The notes below the pieces were generated by a model. It saw only the letters and a list, made by a program, of their open reading frames with translations, ran no database searches and was not told the DNA's origin. A stretch of DNA of 64,000 bases. Origin: Nostoc sp. MG11. Its GTDB lineage: Bacteria; Cyanobacteriota; Cyanobacteriia; Cyanobacteriales; Nostocaceae. Position numbers and translations under genes: made by a program. Shown here in pieces: positions 52,223 to 61,886 of this stretch. The first letter of the stretch is position 1; each line of letters opens with the position of its first letter. The stretch spans positions 186,001-250,000 of the forward strand of contig NZ_JACXXN010000001.1 in NCBI RefSeq assembly GCF_014904695.1, read 5' to 3'.

Positions 52223-54178
52223 CTAGTTCCCAGGTGGACAAATTTGCTGCACTCCTTGGGGAAGTTGCCGACATATTTGTTGAAATCCTTGAGGATTCAG
52301 CTGCAACCAAGCAAATAATCCCAAACTTGTACTCCCTACAAGCAACGCCAACACTCTCGCCAGCATTACCAAGCGTTTACCCCGATTAGGCTTTTTAATT
52401 AAGGTTTGTGGGATTTTTGGGCTTATAAATGGCTCCTCTGAAATATCCAAATCTAGGTCTAAATCTAGCAGTGCTTGCGAACTTTCTGTGAAAGAGGTTG
52501 AATCTTCTTGTTCTTGTGGTTCTGCTTCTACAATCTCTAATGACTGCTGCGTTGGAGTAAAAGGTACTAAATACTCTGATGAGACACGGCAATAAGTGAG
52601 AACAACCGACGTATTATCATGACCGTTTTTCGTGTTTGCCAGATTAATCAAATCGCGAACAGCATCTTCAACTGTAAGTTGACGTATCAATACAGGTATT
52701 GCGTAATCCTGCCAAGATTGTTCTACCCAGTTATTGTCGCTTAAACCGTCAGAACACAGCAGTAATATGCCATCTTCTTCCAAGATGAATCGCTGAATCT
52801 TGATATGCAAGGATTCTGCATCTTTTGTGCCTAATGCTTGTGTCAGAGCAGTTGCATCTGGTCTGAGAAGCGCTTTTCGATATAAACTCCGGGCAAAGCG
52901 TACTTCTCGCGTCGCCACATCATCATCTACCGTGAGTAACTGACAATAGTTGTGAGTAATCCAATAAGCACGACTATCGCCGACATTAACTAAGTAAAGT
53001 TCATGGGCATTTTCTGACCGCCATCCAGCAGTCGTTTGTACTCGTTGCGGCACTTGCACTGCCATCACGAGAGTTGTAGCCATGCGTTCTCTACCCTGGC
53101 GTTTTTGCTCCTGATTGCGGGCGTAAATCACGTTATTTACTACCCGTAAGCTCGCCTCTAATTGTTCCTGCAACAATTTTGGCGGTACGAGTTCAGTTTG
53201 TTCTGCTACCTCTGCTAGTAAGGCACGAATTTGCAACCTCAAAGACTGTACTGCTAACTGACTGGCAACCTCGCCGCCTTCATGTCCACCAATGCCATCG
53301 CAAACAATTGACAAATGCGGCAGTATGGGGTGATCTAAGTTATTGGAAGCAGTGGGATAGTAACTATCTTCATTTTGTATCATTACTGGGCCAGTATCGC
53401 TAGCTCCAGCCACCTTTAAGCTTAATGGTAATTCTGCTACGGATGATAGTAATAACTCATTGAGTTGAGTGGAAATAGCTTCTAACTCTATCTCAGCTTC
53501 ACACATCTGCTGGACTATGTTTTTTAACTTTTCGGCTACTGGTGTCTTTGCAGATGCCACCCAAGGCTGCCAAGATTGTCCCAAATTTTGTAGAGACGTT
53601 TCATGAAACGTCTCTAAAAGTTCCAATAATCGTACACACCAACCTTGGACTCTCAAGTTATCCAGCACCAGCAAACTGTGGGCAACTCCCAACTCCGACA
53701 GAGGTGTCCAAAGCTGAAGAATTTGCCACAGCCAATAAACTTGTCGTACCGCTGTTGCTTGCTCCCATGCATCGTTAATAGTCGGGTAAATATGTCCCGT
53801 CTCATCTATCGGCACATTTTCTAGCAAGAGGATATCATCTGCATCTTCCTCAAAGGAACGAGCAAAACCATAAGCCTGGGGTAGGTGCAATCGCTCTTGA
53901 TATAATCGTAGGTAAGGAACTACTTCTTTTGGCAATTCTTCAGGCACATCGGGTGGTAGTCCCGGTTGAGTATCCAGCCAAATCTGGCGCGTAATCACCT
54001 CATACCTATCTGCTACCTTCGTGCCTGGTACTATTTTTGCAGAAAATGAGCCAGTAGCCCAGAGATAGCGGTGAACTAGAAGAGTTTGACAACTTGCACA
54101 AAGACTATCTCCTACAGGATTAATGGGATTATTACAGCTTGGATTTATACAATAAATTATCCGTTGAGTAGAAAGCAT
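52223..54178 (-). CDS. PP2C-type protein phosphatase with zinc ribbon and membrane anchor
   Basis: A 651-residue Ser/Thr phosphatase. The N-terminal zinc ribbon (Cys10, Cys15, Cys27, Cys30) is the same type as found at the head of cyanobacterial Ser/Thr kinases. A helical, kinase-remnant-like region (about 50-250) follows. The PP2C domain (about 260-530) has the metal-binding motifs QNEDSYY, CDGIGGHEGGEVA, VNVGDSRAYW, LLCSDGLSDN and GHDNTSVVL. An acidic spacer and one membrane helix near 615-635 (VMLARVLALLVGSTSLGLFAW) end the protein. Residues 188-196 (LETFHETSL) come from a palindromic repeat captured in frame. It stands alone. Confidence 0.92.
   Translation of the reverse strand: MLSTQRIIYCINPSCNNPINPVGDSLCASCQTLLVHRYLWATGSFSAKIVPGTKVADRYEVITRQIWLDTQPGLPPDVPEELPKEVVPYLRLYQERLHLPQAYGFARSFEEDADDILLLENVPIDETGHIYPTINDAWEQATAVRQVYWLWQILQLWTPLSELGVAHSLLVLDNLRVQGWCVRLLELLETFHETSLQNLGQSWQPWVASAKTPVAEKLKNIVQQMCEAEIELEAISTQLNELLLSSVAELPLSLKVAGASDTGPVMIQNEDSYYPTASNNLDHPILPHLSIVCDGIGGHEGGEVASQLAVQSLRLQIRALLAEVAEQTELVPPKLLQEQLEASLRVVNNVIYARNQEQKRQGRERMATTLVMAVQVPQRVQTTAGWRSENAHELYLVNVGDSRAYWITHNYCQLLTVDDDVATREVRFARSLYRKALLRPDATALTQALGTKDAESLHIKIQRFILEEDGILLLCSDGLSDNNWVEQSWQDYAIPVLIRQLTVEDAVRDLINLANTKNGHDNTSVVLTYCRVSSEYLVPFTPTQQSLEIVEAEPQEQEDSTSFTESSQALLDLDLDLDISEEPFISPKIPQTLIKKPNRGKRLVMLARVLALLVGSTSLGLFAWLQLNPQGFQQICRQLPQGVQQICPPGN
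53591..53616. repeat. Palindromic repeat TAGAGACGTTTCA inside the PP2C gene
   Basis: Perfect 26-base palindrome with the same outer sequence as the intergenic palindromes at 12853, 43187 and 43560, located in frame within coding sequence. Confidence 0.95.
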
Positions 54179-54411
54179 AAAGGTATAAATTTAACAAACT
54201 AATTAACTCGTGAATTTCGATTAAATTTAGCAGTCATAGACTTGAAGGCTAGAATAGACTGGATTCGTGTACCCCTGGCTACACCCTGTTACTGAAATTA
54301 ATCAAAATTTTTGGTAAAAAGACCAAGTTTTGCTTTCTGTAAATAGTGAGCCTCTGGGTGTATCTAATCATAGAAATGCATTTAAGTGAATGTAGTCTCT
54401 AGGATGGCGCC

Positions 54412-54846
54412 ATGCCAAGTTTTACCTTAATCTGGCTCATAGCAGGAGCAGTTCTGTGTTTAATGGAACTGTTTTTACCATCGGCTTTTATCGCTTTCTT
54501 GATGGGAATCAGCGCTTTTGTGGTGGCGTTGCTATCTCAAGTTGGTTTGCGGAGTTTATGGCTGCAAGTTTTGGTTTGGCTGTTGCTTTCCACCGTGCTA
54601 GTTGTGCTTTCTCGCCGATTTTTGCAACCGCGACGACGCAAGTCGAAACTTCAGGATGCAGTTATAGCTGAAACCTTAACAGAAATTCTGGCTGGGAAAA
54701 CGGGGCGGGTATTATACGAGGGAAATTCTTGGCAAGCACGATGTGACGATGACAAACTCGGCATAGCACCCCATCAAAGGGTTTATGTGGTTAGAAGAGA
54801 AGGCACTACTTTGATTGTGATACCAGAAAACTTGTTGCATTCTTAG
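54412..54846 (+). CDS. NfeD-family membrane protein
   Basis: A 144-residue protein: two or three membrane helices (about 4-22, 23-45 and 48-68) and a C-terminal OB-fold (LAGKTGRVLYEGNSWQARCDDDKLGIAPHQRVYVVRREGTTLIV). NfeD proteins pair with stomatin/SPFH proteins in membrane microdomains; the SPFH gene follows 77 bases downstream, completing the expected pair. Confidence 0.9.
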   Translation: MPSFTLIWLIAGAVLCLMELFLPSAFIAFLMGISAFVVALLSQVGLRSLWLQVLVWLLLSTVLVVLSRRFLQPRRRKSKLQDAVIAETLTEILAGKTGRVLYEGNSWQARCDDDKLGIAPHQRVYVVRREGTTLIVIPENLLHS

Positions 54847-54923
54847 TTATTGGGCATTGGGTTCTCCCACTCTCACACTACTTATTGAATGACATTTAAT
54901 ACTTAAAAATCAGGAGACTCGTA

Positions 54924-55934
54924 ATGGAACAGTTATTTCTGTTAGTCTTTTTAGCCCTTGGTGGTTCTGCTGTGGCGGGGTCTGTGAGAGTTATTAGTCA
55001 GGGCAATGAGGCGCTAGTAGAAAGATTGGGTAGTTATAACAAAAAACTGGAACCGGGGTTAAATTTTGTGATTCCTTTTCTAGATAAAACTGTTTACCAC
55101 GAAACCATCCGCGAAAAAGTCTTAGATATTCCTCCCCAAAAATGTATTACCCGCGACAACGTGGGAATTGAGGTGGATGCGGTAGTTTATTGGCGCATAG
55201 TCGATATGGAAAAAGCTTGGTACAAGGTAGAAAATCTCCAGTCGGCAATGGTAAATTTGGTGCTTACCCAAATTCGTGCGGAAATGGGACAACTAGAGTT
55301 GGATCAAACTTTTACGGCTCGTGCCCAAATTAATGAACTTTTGTTACGGGATTTGGATATTTCGACTGATCCTTGGGGCGTGAAAGTGACGCGGGTAGAA
55401 CTGCGAGATATTATTCCTTCTCAGGCGGTGCGGGAGTCGATGGAATTACAAATGTCGGCGGAACGGCGTAAACGGGCAGCGATTTTAACCTCTGAAGGCG
55501 ATCGCGAATCTGCTGTAAATAGTGCTAGAGGTAAAGCTGAGGCGCAAATTCTTGATGCTGAAGCGCGTCAAAAAGCGACAATTCTCCAAGCAGAAGCGCA
55601 ACAAAAGACGATTGTGCTGCAAGCGCAAGCAGAACGCCAGCAACAAGTTCTGAAAGCACAAGCAACAGCAGAAGCACTGCAAATTATCACTAACACCATG
55701 AAAACTGAACCAGGCGCAAAGGAAGTGTTGCAATTTTTGCTAGCCCAAAATTATCTAGAAATGGGAACAAAGATTGGCAGCAGTGACAGCAGCAAGGTAA
55801 TGTTTATGGATCCACGCAGTATCCCTGCTACCCTTGAGGGAATGCGTTCCATTGTTTCAGACAACACTGGTGGAAACTCTAACCCCTTGTTTGGTGGTGA
55901 AATGCCAACGGTAAATAATAACCGCCCCAATTAA
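54924..55934 (+). CDS. SPFH/Band 7 (stomatin-like, QmcA-type) protein
   Basis: A 336-residue membrane-associated scaffold protein. An N-terminal hydrophobic anchor (about 3-20) precedes the Band 7 domain ([67 protein letters not shown]) and a long coiled coil of Ala/Gln/Glu-rich heptads (about 195-265, [19 protein letters not shown] type), which drives oligomerisation. It is cotranscribed with the NfeD gene. GGAGA lies upstream of the ATG. It is thought to organise membrane microdomains and modulate proteases. Confidence 0.93.
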   Translation: MEQLFLLVFLALGGSAVAGSVRVISQGNEALVERLGSYNKKLEPGLNFVIPFLDKTVYHETIREKVLDIPPQKCITRDNVGIEVDAVVYWRIVDMEKAWYKVENLQSAMVNLVLTQIRAEMGQLELDQTFTARAQINELLLRDLDISTDPWGVKVTRVELRDIIPSQAVRESMELQMSAERRKRAAILTSEGDRESAVNSARGKAEAQILDAEARQKATILQAEAQQKTIVLQAQAERQQQVLKAQATAEALQIITNTMKTEPGAKEVLQFLLAQNYLEMGTKIGSSDSSKVMFMDPRSIPATLEGMRSIVSDNTGGNSNPLFGGEMPTVNNNRPN

Positions 55935-56090
55935 ATCAGTGAACAGTAAACAGTAAACAGTTATCAAGGCGTATGGTGGGGGATTTAAACTTGCTAAATA
56001 GTGTTTGCGAATAATCGACTTTGGGTGATTAGTTTTCAGTTGGAAGTACTAGCCCCCTTAGTGGTTCCCCTTAAACCCAATTATCTTGAC

Positions 56091-56116
56091 AGTTAACAGT
56101 TAACAGTTAACTGTCA
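56091..56116. repeat. AACAGTT tandem repeat with palindromic end
   Basis: Three gacagttaacagttaacagtt-type heptamers ending in a self-complementary TTAACTGTCAAG. Related aacagtaaacagt units lie at 55943-55962. Confidence 0.8.
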
Positions 56117-56126
56117 AGAGTTCCTT

Positions 56127-56735
56127 TTACCCAATAGGGCGATTTCCAGGATTCACTGCATGAACATATTCGCTACCCGATCGCGGTCTTCCTCGTTTAT
56201 AATAAGCTTCTTCTGGTTTGCCCCATCCTAGCTGTAAAATCATTTCCAAAAAGCTAGAGTTTTCCCACTTCCACAAACTTGCCCATTCTGTTCTTTGAGC
56301 AATTCTCTCTACATCAAGTTTGATAATTTGTTGGTATTGTTTACTATTATTAAAACTCAAATATAAGTCCATCCCGTCAGTGACTTCATACCAAAATTCT
56401 AAAATAGAGTTTTTTGCAAATTTCAATACTTCTAAGTCATTAGTTAGCGCAATTAATTCAGTGTCCACTTCTGGATACTGCAAGCTTTTACCTTTGACTT
56501 TTACCTCTTTCCAAACAATACCTGAAATTTGATGCTCTCTCTGGTATTCGTGAATGGCAGCTTTGAAATCTTGATAGGCAGTAAACTTTTGCAACCCATC
56601 AGTTCTGATAAACTGATCAATTACAGGATTCCCTGAAACCGGGACTTCTAATTTCAGCCGCTTTCCCTTGAGGCAAGCTTGGCGTTCGGCTGCCAAAATT
56701 TGGATTAGCTCCTCGGTAGTGTAAAGCTTTGACAT
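56127..56735 (-). CDS. Conserved hypothetical protein
   Basis: A 202-residue soluble protein I do not recognise. It begins MSKLYTTEELIQILAAERQACLKGKRLKL and ends with a basic KRGRPRSGSEYVHAVNPGNRPIG. The middle carries a likely alpha/beta region (LEFWYEVTDGMDLYLSFNNSKQYQQI). No membrane segment is present. It is transcribed alone between repeat arrays. The start ATG is the only good one. Confidence 0.7.
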   Translation of the reverse strand: MSKLYTTEELIQILAAERQACLKGKRLKLEVPVSGNPVIDQFIRTDGLQKFTAYQDFKAAIHEYQREHQISGIVWKEVKVKGKSLQYPEVDTELIALTNDLEVLKFAKNSILEFWYEVTDGMDLYLSFNNSKQYQQIIKLDVERIAQRTEWASLWKWENSSFLEMILQLGWGKPEEAYYKRGRPRSGSEYVHAVNPGNRPIG

Positions 56736-56941
56736 CAGAACATACTCTATTAGTCATTAGTAATTAGTCATCAGTCATTAGTTATTCGCTATAGACTATG
56801 AACTAGGGATTAACTCCTAACTTGTTGTCAGATGGTAGATATTTCAGGCAGATATTTACATATTATCTCTTGCCAGAATGGGGAATGCAGTAGCACATAG
56901 CACGAAAAATAAGGGCAGACCAATTTGGCCTACCCCAAAAG

Positions 56942-57472
56942 TTATTTAGCTAACTCACTACTGAACTCGTTGAAGGCACGCCGCTTTAACTGTGCTGTTT
57001 TGGCGCGAGGTAATAAATCAAACACTTGCCGAAGGCTATCGTCTATTTCCTCATAAGGCACTTGACCTTTCTTATTCAAAACTACCTGACCTGACTTATT
57101 AAACACTACGATTTGAGGAACACTTCCAGAATAGTAATATCCTGGTTCTGTGGGGTTGTATGTCTTTTTGGATGGAATGGTATCTACATTGAGCGGGATA
57201 ATCTCTGCTGCTCGACCATAGAATTCTTGTATGCGCGAAATGGAAATAGCATATTTTTTGCAATCGCTGCTGTCATCCACATAGAACGCTAATACCGTGG
57301 GTTTATGTTCTGCTAAAGCTTGTGCTAGCGTCTGTCTGGGAGGAACTAATGAACCATTACCGGCATAAACCACAAAAATGTTGCCGTCATACAAATCGTT
57401 ATCGATACCAGCATACGCAGGTTGTACACCCAGAATGAACAAGCAAGCGAGCAGCAGCAGGCATTTAGACAT
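56942..57472 (-). CDS. Thylakoid photosystem I accumulation factor-like protein (Slr1796 type)
   Basis: About 176 residues with an N-terminal signal peptide (MSKCLLLLACLFILGVQPAYA) and a thioredoxin-like domain (NIFVVYAGNGSLVPPRQTLAQAL; PTVLAFYVDDSSDCKKYA; VPQIVVFNKSGQVV). The classical CxxC is replaced by DSSDCKK, so only one Cys of the redox pair remains. It resembles Synechocystis Slr1796, reported as needed for normal photosystem I levels. I start at the ATG 57472 because it begins the signal peptide; an in-frame ATG at 57532 adds 20 residues. It probably acts in the thylakoid lumen or membrane. Confidence 0.8.
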   Translation of the reverse strand: MSKCLLLLACLFILGVQPAYAGIDNDLYDGNIFVVYAGNGSLVPPRQTLAQALAEHKPTVLAFYVDDSSDCKKYAISISRIQEFYGRAAEIIPLNVDTIPSKKTYNPTEPGYYYSGSVPQIVVFNKSGQVVLNKKGQVPYEEIDDSLRQVFDLLPRAKTAQLKRRAFNEFSSELAK

Positions 57473-57796
57473 CAACCGTCGCCAGTCAGCAATTTTGTTA
57501 TGTAAAAAAAGAAACTTTATGCTATTCATCAAAGAGAACCTTGCAAGCTACTATTTATCGTAAGTCTGTGCTGAATTTGGCAAACTGGGCTGGATATATA
57601 ATTACGCCCACGCACTATTTTTTAAGATAACGCCTACTGAGATTATCTCTTGCAAGCGACTGATATTACCGTCCAAGATTCTTTGCAAGTGTGATGTTAT
57701 GACTGGCTTTTTGAGTCAGGATTCGCTAAACTCACAGGATTAAATTTGAAACTAAAGACTATCAGTTAGTAATCGCCAGATGATTAGGGTACGGAT

Positions 57797-59134
57797 GTGA
57801 GAAAGAAAATACAATTCATAGATAGACTGCGACTTGGTTTAGCAGTGTCAGTGGCAAAAAGCGTGACGTTTTTAGTGCGCTTACTGCGTCTAGGTGCTGC
57901 TAGTGTATTACCAGGCTCAATTGCTCGTCGCATTGAACCCCGATTATTGCAACTATTAAGTCAGCAAGTGAAAAACGGGGTGATTTTGATTGCTGGTACT
58001 AATGGCAAAACTACCACAGCGCTGCTTTTATGCACAATCCTAGAACGCAAAGGCTACCGCATCGCTCATAACTCTACAGGTGCGAATCTAGAAAATGGCT
58101 TGATGACAGCACTCATAGAGAATACCAACTTGGTGGGTACGCTAGATGTTGATTATGCCATTTTGGAAGTGGATGAAAATATTGTACCGAAGGTATTGAC
58201 ACCACTCCAACCGCAAATCATTCTCTGTTTAAACTTGTTCCGCGACCAACTTGATAGGTACGGGGAAGTAGACACAATCAGCAAGCGTTGGACAAAGGTA
58301 ATCTCTACATTACCAGCAGAAACGGTGGTCATTCCCAATGCTGACGACCCAACTTTATCTTATCTCGGTCAGCAGTTACCCCAACGGGTGTTATTTTTTG
58401 GCTTGAATGAACCAAAACACTATCTAGAAGCAATTCCTCACGCCGTTGATTCTATCTATTGTCCTAGATGTGGACATTCCTTAGATTATCAAGGTGTCTA
58501 CTTGTCGCACTTAGGAGATTTCACTTGTCCTAGCTGCGGTTTTAGTAAAAGTAAACCAACTCTGGAAAGCCGCGAATGGCAACAGATTCTCGTCGGTTTG
58601 TACAACAAATACAATACTTTAGCTGCGGCTACTGCGGCTATTGAGTTAGGAGTTGATGAAGCGACAATTAGAGATACTATTAACAACTTCCAAGCTGCTT
58701 TTGGTCGTGCTGAAGATTTGGTAATAAATGGTAAACGAGTACGAATTCTGTTATCAAAAAATCCTGTTGGGACAAATGAAACAATTCGCGTGGTGACTCA
58801 AAGCACAGATAACACCACACTGTTAGTGTTGAACGATCGCACACCCGATGGTACTGATGTATCTTGGATTTGGGACGTCGATACAGAGAAATTAGTAGAA
58901 CGAGGAGGGACTCTAGTAGTGAGTGGCGATCGCGTTTATGATATGGCACTACGTTTACGCTATAGTGAAAAGTCCACTCCAACTAACTTAAATCTGATTG
59001 TCGAAGAAGATTTAAAGCAGGCGATCGCTACTGCATTAGAGCATACACCAGAGAATGAAACTTTACACATTCTGCCAACTTATTCAGCCATGTTAGAAGT
59101 GCGAGAAGTTCTGACTGGTCGTAAAATTCTCTAA
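57797..59134 (+). CDS. murT: Lipid II isoglutaminyl synthase, MurT subunit
   Basis: With GatD it amidates the D-Glu of the peptidoglycan stem peptide to D-isoglutamine. The 445-residue Mur-ligase-like protein has an N-terminal membrane-proximal helix, the P-loop GTNGKTT (67-73), a zinc ribbon inserted in the middle domain (Cys222, Cys225, Cys244, Cys247) and a C-terminal DUF1727 domain (RILLSKNPVGTNETIRV; LVVSGDRVYDMALRLRY). The start is GTG at 57797. The gatD gene lies on the same strand 944 bases downstream, with an opposite-strand gene between. Confidence 0.92.
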   Translation: MRKKIQFIDRLRLGLAVSVAKSVTFLVRLLRLGAASVLPGSIARRIEPRLLQLLSQQVKNGVILIAGTNGKTTTALLLCTILERKGYRIAHNSTGANLENGLMTALIENTNLVGTLDVDYAILEVDENIVPKVLTPLQPQIILCLNLFRDQLDRYGEVDTISKRWTKVISTLPAETVVIPNADDPTLSYLGQQLPQRVLFFGLNEPKHYLEAIPHAVDSIYCPRCGHSLDYQGVYLSHLGDFTCPSCGFSKSKPTLESREWQQILVGLYNKYNTLAAATAAIELGVDEATIRDTINNFQAAFGRAEDLVINGKRVRILLSKNPVGTNETIRVVTQSTDNTTLLVLNDRTPDGTDVSWIWDVDTEKLVERGGTLVVSGDRVYDMALRLRYSEKSTPTNLNLIVEEDLKQAIATALEHTPENETLHILPTYSAMLEVREVLTGRKIL

Positions 59135-59221
59135 GTTAGGGAATGGGACTGAGAACTTTTAAGAGGGGAAAAAGGTTAAAAGGAAAAATTATCCCTTTCC
59201 CCAGTCCCCAATGCTCCAATC

Positions 59222-59680
59222 CTATTGCAACTTAACCGCTGCACGCTGTATTGGTAAAACCTCTTCTAAACTCATCTCGTGGTCAGCGGTAATATGACTA
59301 TTACAACAAATGGTGCTAAAGAAAAGTTGTTGACCAACTAGTTCTGAAAAATATTTCTCTAGAAGTAACCGTGATGTAATATCACCTAATAAATCTGCTA
59401 AGTCTTTCGTTAATTGGTCTTTGTCATCACGGTGAACCATTCTATATTTGAAATTTGATTCACCAATTAAATTTTTTACTGCCAAGTCAAACTTGTCTTC
59501 CTTCCCCTTAACATAAGCAAAAGATTGTTCCTCTAAGAACTTCCAAGCCTCTGGAAAAATCTCACGAATCTTTTCTAGATGATTCTCAGTTTGGTAAACC
59601 AAGGTAGCTGTTTTACAATCCATACGCCAATTTATTAAGTTATCAAATAAACCCTGTAACCCTGTAATATTACGGCTCAA
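59222..59680 (-). CDS. Hypothetical protein between murT and gatD
   Basis: A 152-residue soluble protein, mostly helical and charged (FDLAVKNLIGESNFKYRMVHRDDKDQLTKDLADLLGD), which I do not recognise. The start is uncertain: TTG at 59680 or ATG at 59623. It is encoded against the direction of murT and gatD and splits that pair. Composition is normal for the window, so recent foreign origin is not obvious. Confidence 0.6.
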   Translation of the reverse strand: MSRNITGLQGLFDNLINWRMDCKTATLVYQTENHLEKIREIFPEAWKFLEEQSFAYVKGKEDKFDLAVKNLIGESNFKYRMVHRDDKDQLTKDLADLLGDITSRLLLEKYFSELVGQQLFFSTICCNSHITADHEMSLEEVLPIQRAAVKLQ

Positions 59681-60078
59681 TAGGGAGACTTAAACTGATA
59701 AAGAAATATTTATTCAAATTTGTCAGTTACTCTTTTAAGAAAATGTGCAATCCTGACTAAAAAACTGTTACATAAATTACTAAAACAGATTGTTTTTAAA
59801 GTTAAATAAATCTGTAAAATAAACTTAAATACAGGTAAAAGGTTTGCGACAAAGCTAAACCATCAAATTATTGATTTCTAGTTCTTATCAAGATTTCTTG
59901 ACGTGATCAATTCATTGGGTGAATAATCAGACTAAAATTTATACTTACTCATTTGACTAGTTAGTGATACATTTTTTTTACAAGCCAACACGCAACTGAG
60001 AACAGATTCATTATATACACCGGATTCTCGAAGCATAGAAAGAAAAAGTTATGAGTTATCAGTTATGAGTGAGGAGTT
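59681..60078. other. Intergenic region upstream of gatD
   Basis: AT-rich; no gene. Just before gatD lies a run of agttatgagt-type repeats (60050-60079) whose last unit supplies the GAGGAG ribosome-binding site and ATG of gatD. Confidence 0.5.
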
Positions 60079-60894
60079 ATGAGTTCTCAACAGTTAGAAT
60101 TAACAATCGGTTGGCTGTATCCAACGCTAATGAGTACTTATGGCGATCGCGGTAATGTTATTACTATAGAATGTCGCGCTCAGTGGCGCGGATACACTGT
60201 TAAAGTCTTACCCCTAGATCAAAACGCCACAGCCGCAGATATTAAAACTGTAGACGTCATCGTTGGTGGTGGCGCACAAGACCGCCAGCAAGAAATTGTC
60301 ATGCGTGATTTGCAGGGTGTAAAAGCCGACGCCATGCGCGAGAAAATTGAAAATGGTACACCGGGAGTGTTTACCTGTGGTTCACCCCAGTTACTAGGAC
60401 ATTACTATGAACCAGCATTTGGACAGCGTATTGAAGGTTTGGGGATACTCGATTTAGTCTCTGTGCATCCTGGTGAAAATACTAAGCGCTGTATTGGCAA
60501 TTTAGTAATTGAAGTTACAGCCACACGTTTGGCGCAGGATTTAGAAGAAATGATGGGTAGCACACCGTATCTAGTTGGCTTTGAAAATCACGGCGGACGC
60601 ACCAAGCTTGGAAAAGTGGAAGCTTTGGGGCGAGTTGTATATGGCTTAGGCAACAATGGTGAAGATGGGACAGAAGGAGCATTTTATCAGAATGCGATCG
60701 CTACTTATTCCCACGGGCCATTGTTACCTAAAAATCCCTTTGTCGCCGATTGGTTAATTCAAACAGCACTGCGGCAAAAGTATCAGGAGGCGATCGCACT
60801 ACAACCGTTAAATGATACCTTGGCTATGCAAGCGCGAGAAGCGATGTTTAAGCGGTTGAAAGTGATACCAACTCCTGCGTCAGCTAAGGTTTAA
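60079..60894 (+). CDS. gatD: Lipid II isoglutaminyl synthase, GatD subunit
   Basis: A glutaminase subunit (class I, CobB/CobQ-type fold) that feeds ammonia to MurT. 271 residues: GWLYPTLMSTYGDRGNV at the N-terminus, nucleophile Cys100 in GVFTCGSPQLLG and His212 in ATYSHGPLLPKNP, plus VGFENHGGRT, as in other GatD proteins. GAGGAG upstream of the ATG comes from a repeat unit. It is followed after a hairpin by a Uma2-type gene. Presence of the pair suggests amidated peptidoglycan in this organism. Confidence 0.92.
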   Translation: MSSQQLELTIGWLYPTLMSTYGDRGNVITIECRAQWRGYTVKVLPLDQNATAADIKTVDVIVGGGAQDRQQEIVMRDLQGVKADAMREKIENGTPGVFTCGSPQLLGHYYEPAFGQRIEGLGILDLVSVHPGENTKRCIGNLVIEVTATRLAQDLEEMMGSTPYLVGFENHGGRTKLGKVEALGRVVYGLGNNGEDGTEGAFYQNAIATYSHGPLLPKNPFVADWLIQTALRQKYQEAIALQPLNDTLAMQAREAMFKRLKVIPTPASAKV

Positions 60895-60910
60895 CGTAAG
60901 TTCGCTGATT

Positions 60911-60939
60911 AAACCTCTCATCGCTTTGGTGAGAGGTTT
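60911..60939 (+). terminator. Hairpin after gatD
   Basis: AAACCTCTCA and TGAGAGGTTT pair perfectly around a 9-base loop, 17 bases after the gatD stop codon. Confidence 0.6.
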
Positions 60940-60979
60940 GGAGAGGGATCAAATTTTGCACAAAGCAAGGGGGCAAAAT

Positions 60980-61603
60980 ATGACTCAAGCCTTACCCAAA
61001 CAAGTCACATTTGATGAATTTATTGCTTGGTATCCAGAATCTTCAGACAAGCATCATGAACTACATGATGGGGTAATTGTTGAAATGCCGAAGCCAACAG
61101 GGATGCACTCAGAGATTACTGGGTTTATCATCGGTTCTCTGTTTGTGGAAATAACACGTTTGTCCATCCCTTGCTTTATCCCTAAAGAATGCCTCATCAA
61201 GTCCGCTAACACAGATTCAGGTTATGAACCAGATGTTATCGTTCTTGATAGGAAAGCTCTCAATAATGAACCTCGTTGGAAAAAAGAATCTATCATCACG
61301 CGAGGTACTTCCGTTCGTTTGGTTGTAGAAGTTGTTTCAACCAACTGGAGTGATGATTATGCTTTGAAGCTAGAAGATTATGAGTCTTTGGGCATTCCTG
61401 AATATTGGATTGTAGATTACCTCGGCTTAGGTGGTAGGCGGTTTATTGGCAATCCGAAACAACCGACTATCTCAATTTACCAACTAATTGAAGGTGAGTA
61501 TCAGGTTAAGCAATTTAGAGGTAATGACCGCATTCAGTCGCTAGCGTTCCCAGAGTTGAATTTAACTGCTGAACAGATTTTTCGGGCTGGAGAAGTCGTG
61601 TAA
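60980..61603 (+). CDS. Uma2-family (DUF820) putative endonuclease
   Basis: A 207-residue protein of the restriction-endonuclease-like DUF820 family, greatly expanded in cyanobacteria and of unclear role. Signature elements: TFDEFIAWYPESSDKHHELHDGVIVEM, the catalytic-type Asp in GYEPDVIVLD, the E-x-V motif in VRLVVEVVSTNWSDDYALKLEDYESLGIPEYWIVD (PD-(D/E)xK-like core). AAGGGGG before the ATG at 60980 decides the start over 60926. It is close to gatD, but a functional link is unlikely. Confidence 0.9.
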   Translation: MTQALPKQVTFDEFIAWYPESSDKHHELHDGVIVEMPKPTGMHSEITGFIIGSLFVEITRLSIPCFIPKECLIKSANTDSGYEPDVIVLDRKALNNEPRWKKESIITRGTSVRLVVEVVSTNWSDDYALKLEDYESLGIPEYWIVDYLGLGGRRFIGNPKQPTISIYQLIEGEYQVKQFRGNDRIQSLAFPELNLTAEQIFRAGEVV

Positions 61604-61628
61604 AAAACGGTTAAAGACGTAAAAGAAT

Positions 61629-61654
61629 ATTTGTAACTCGTTAATAAGTTACAA
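61629..61654 (+). terminator. Hairpin after the Uma2-type gene
   Basis: TTTGTAACT and AGTTACAAA pair around an 8-base loop, 26 bases after the stop codon. Confidence 0.5.
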
Positions 61655-61886
61655 ACATTCGTGCGCGAGTCTGAAATACTCATCCACAAGTTCTAAGTAT
61701 TCGTGATTTAACCAGACTGAAAAGTAAAATTTACTGCCTAAATACCAGCTTGTTTTACTAGAAACTTGAATGGTAAATTTTTGTTTGCATTCAAAGTCAA
61801 AAGCGATCGCCTCAACTGCTCAACTGCAACATCGCCACCAATACTACGTCTATTGCTAAAACAGAATTATCATAACGATTAAAACT

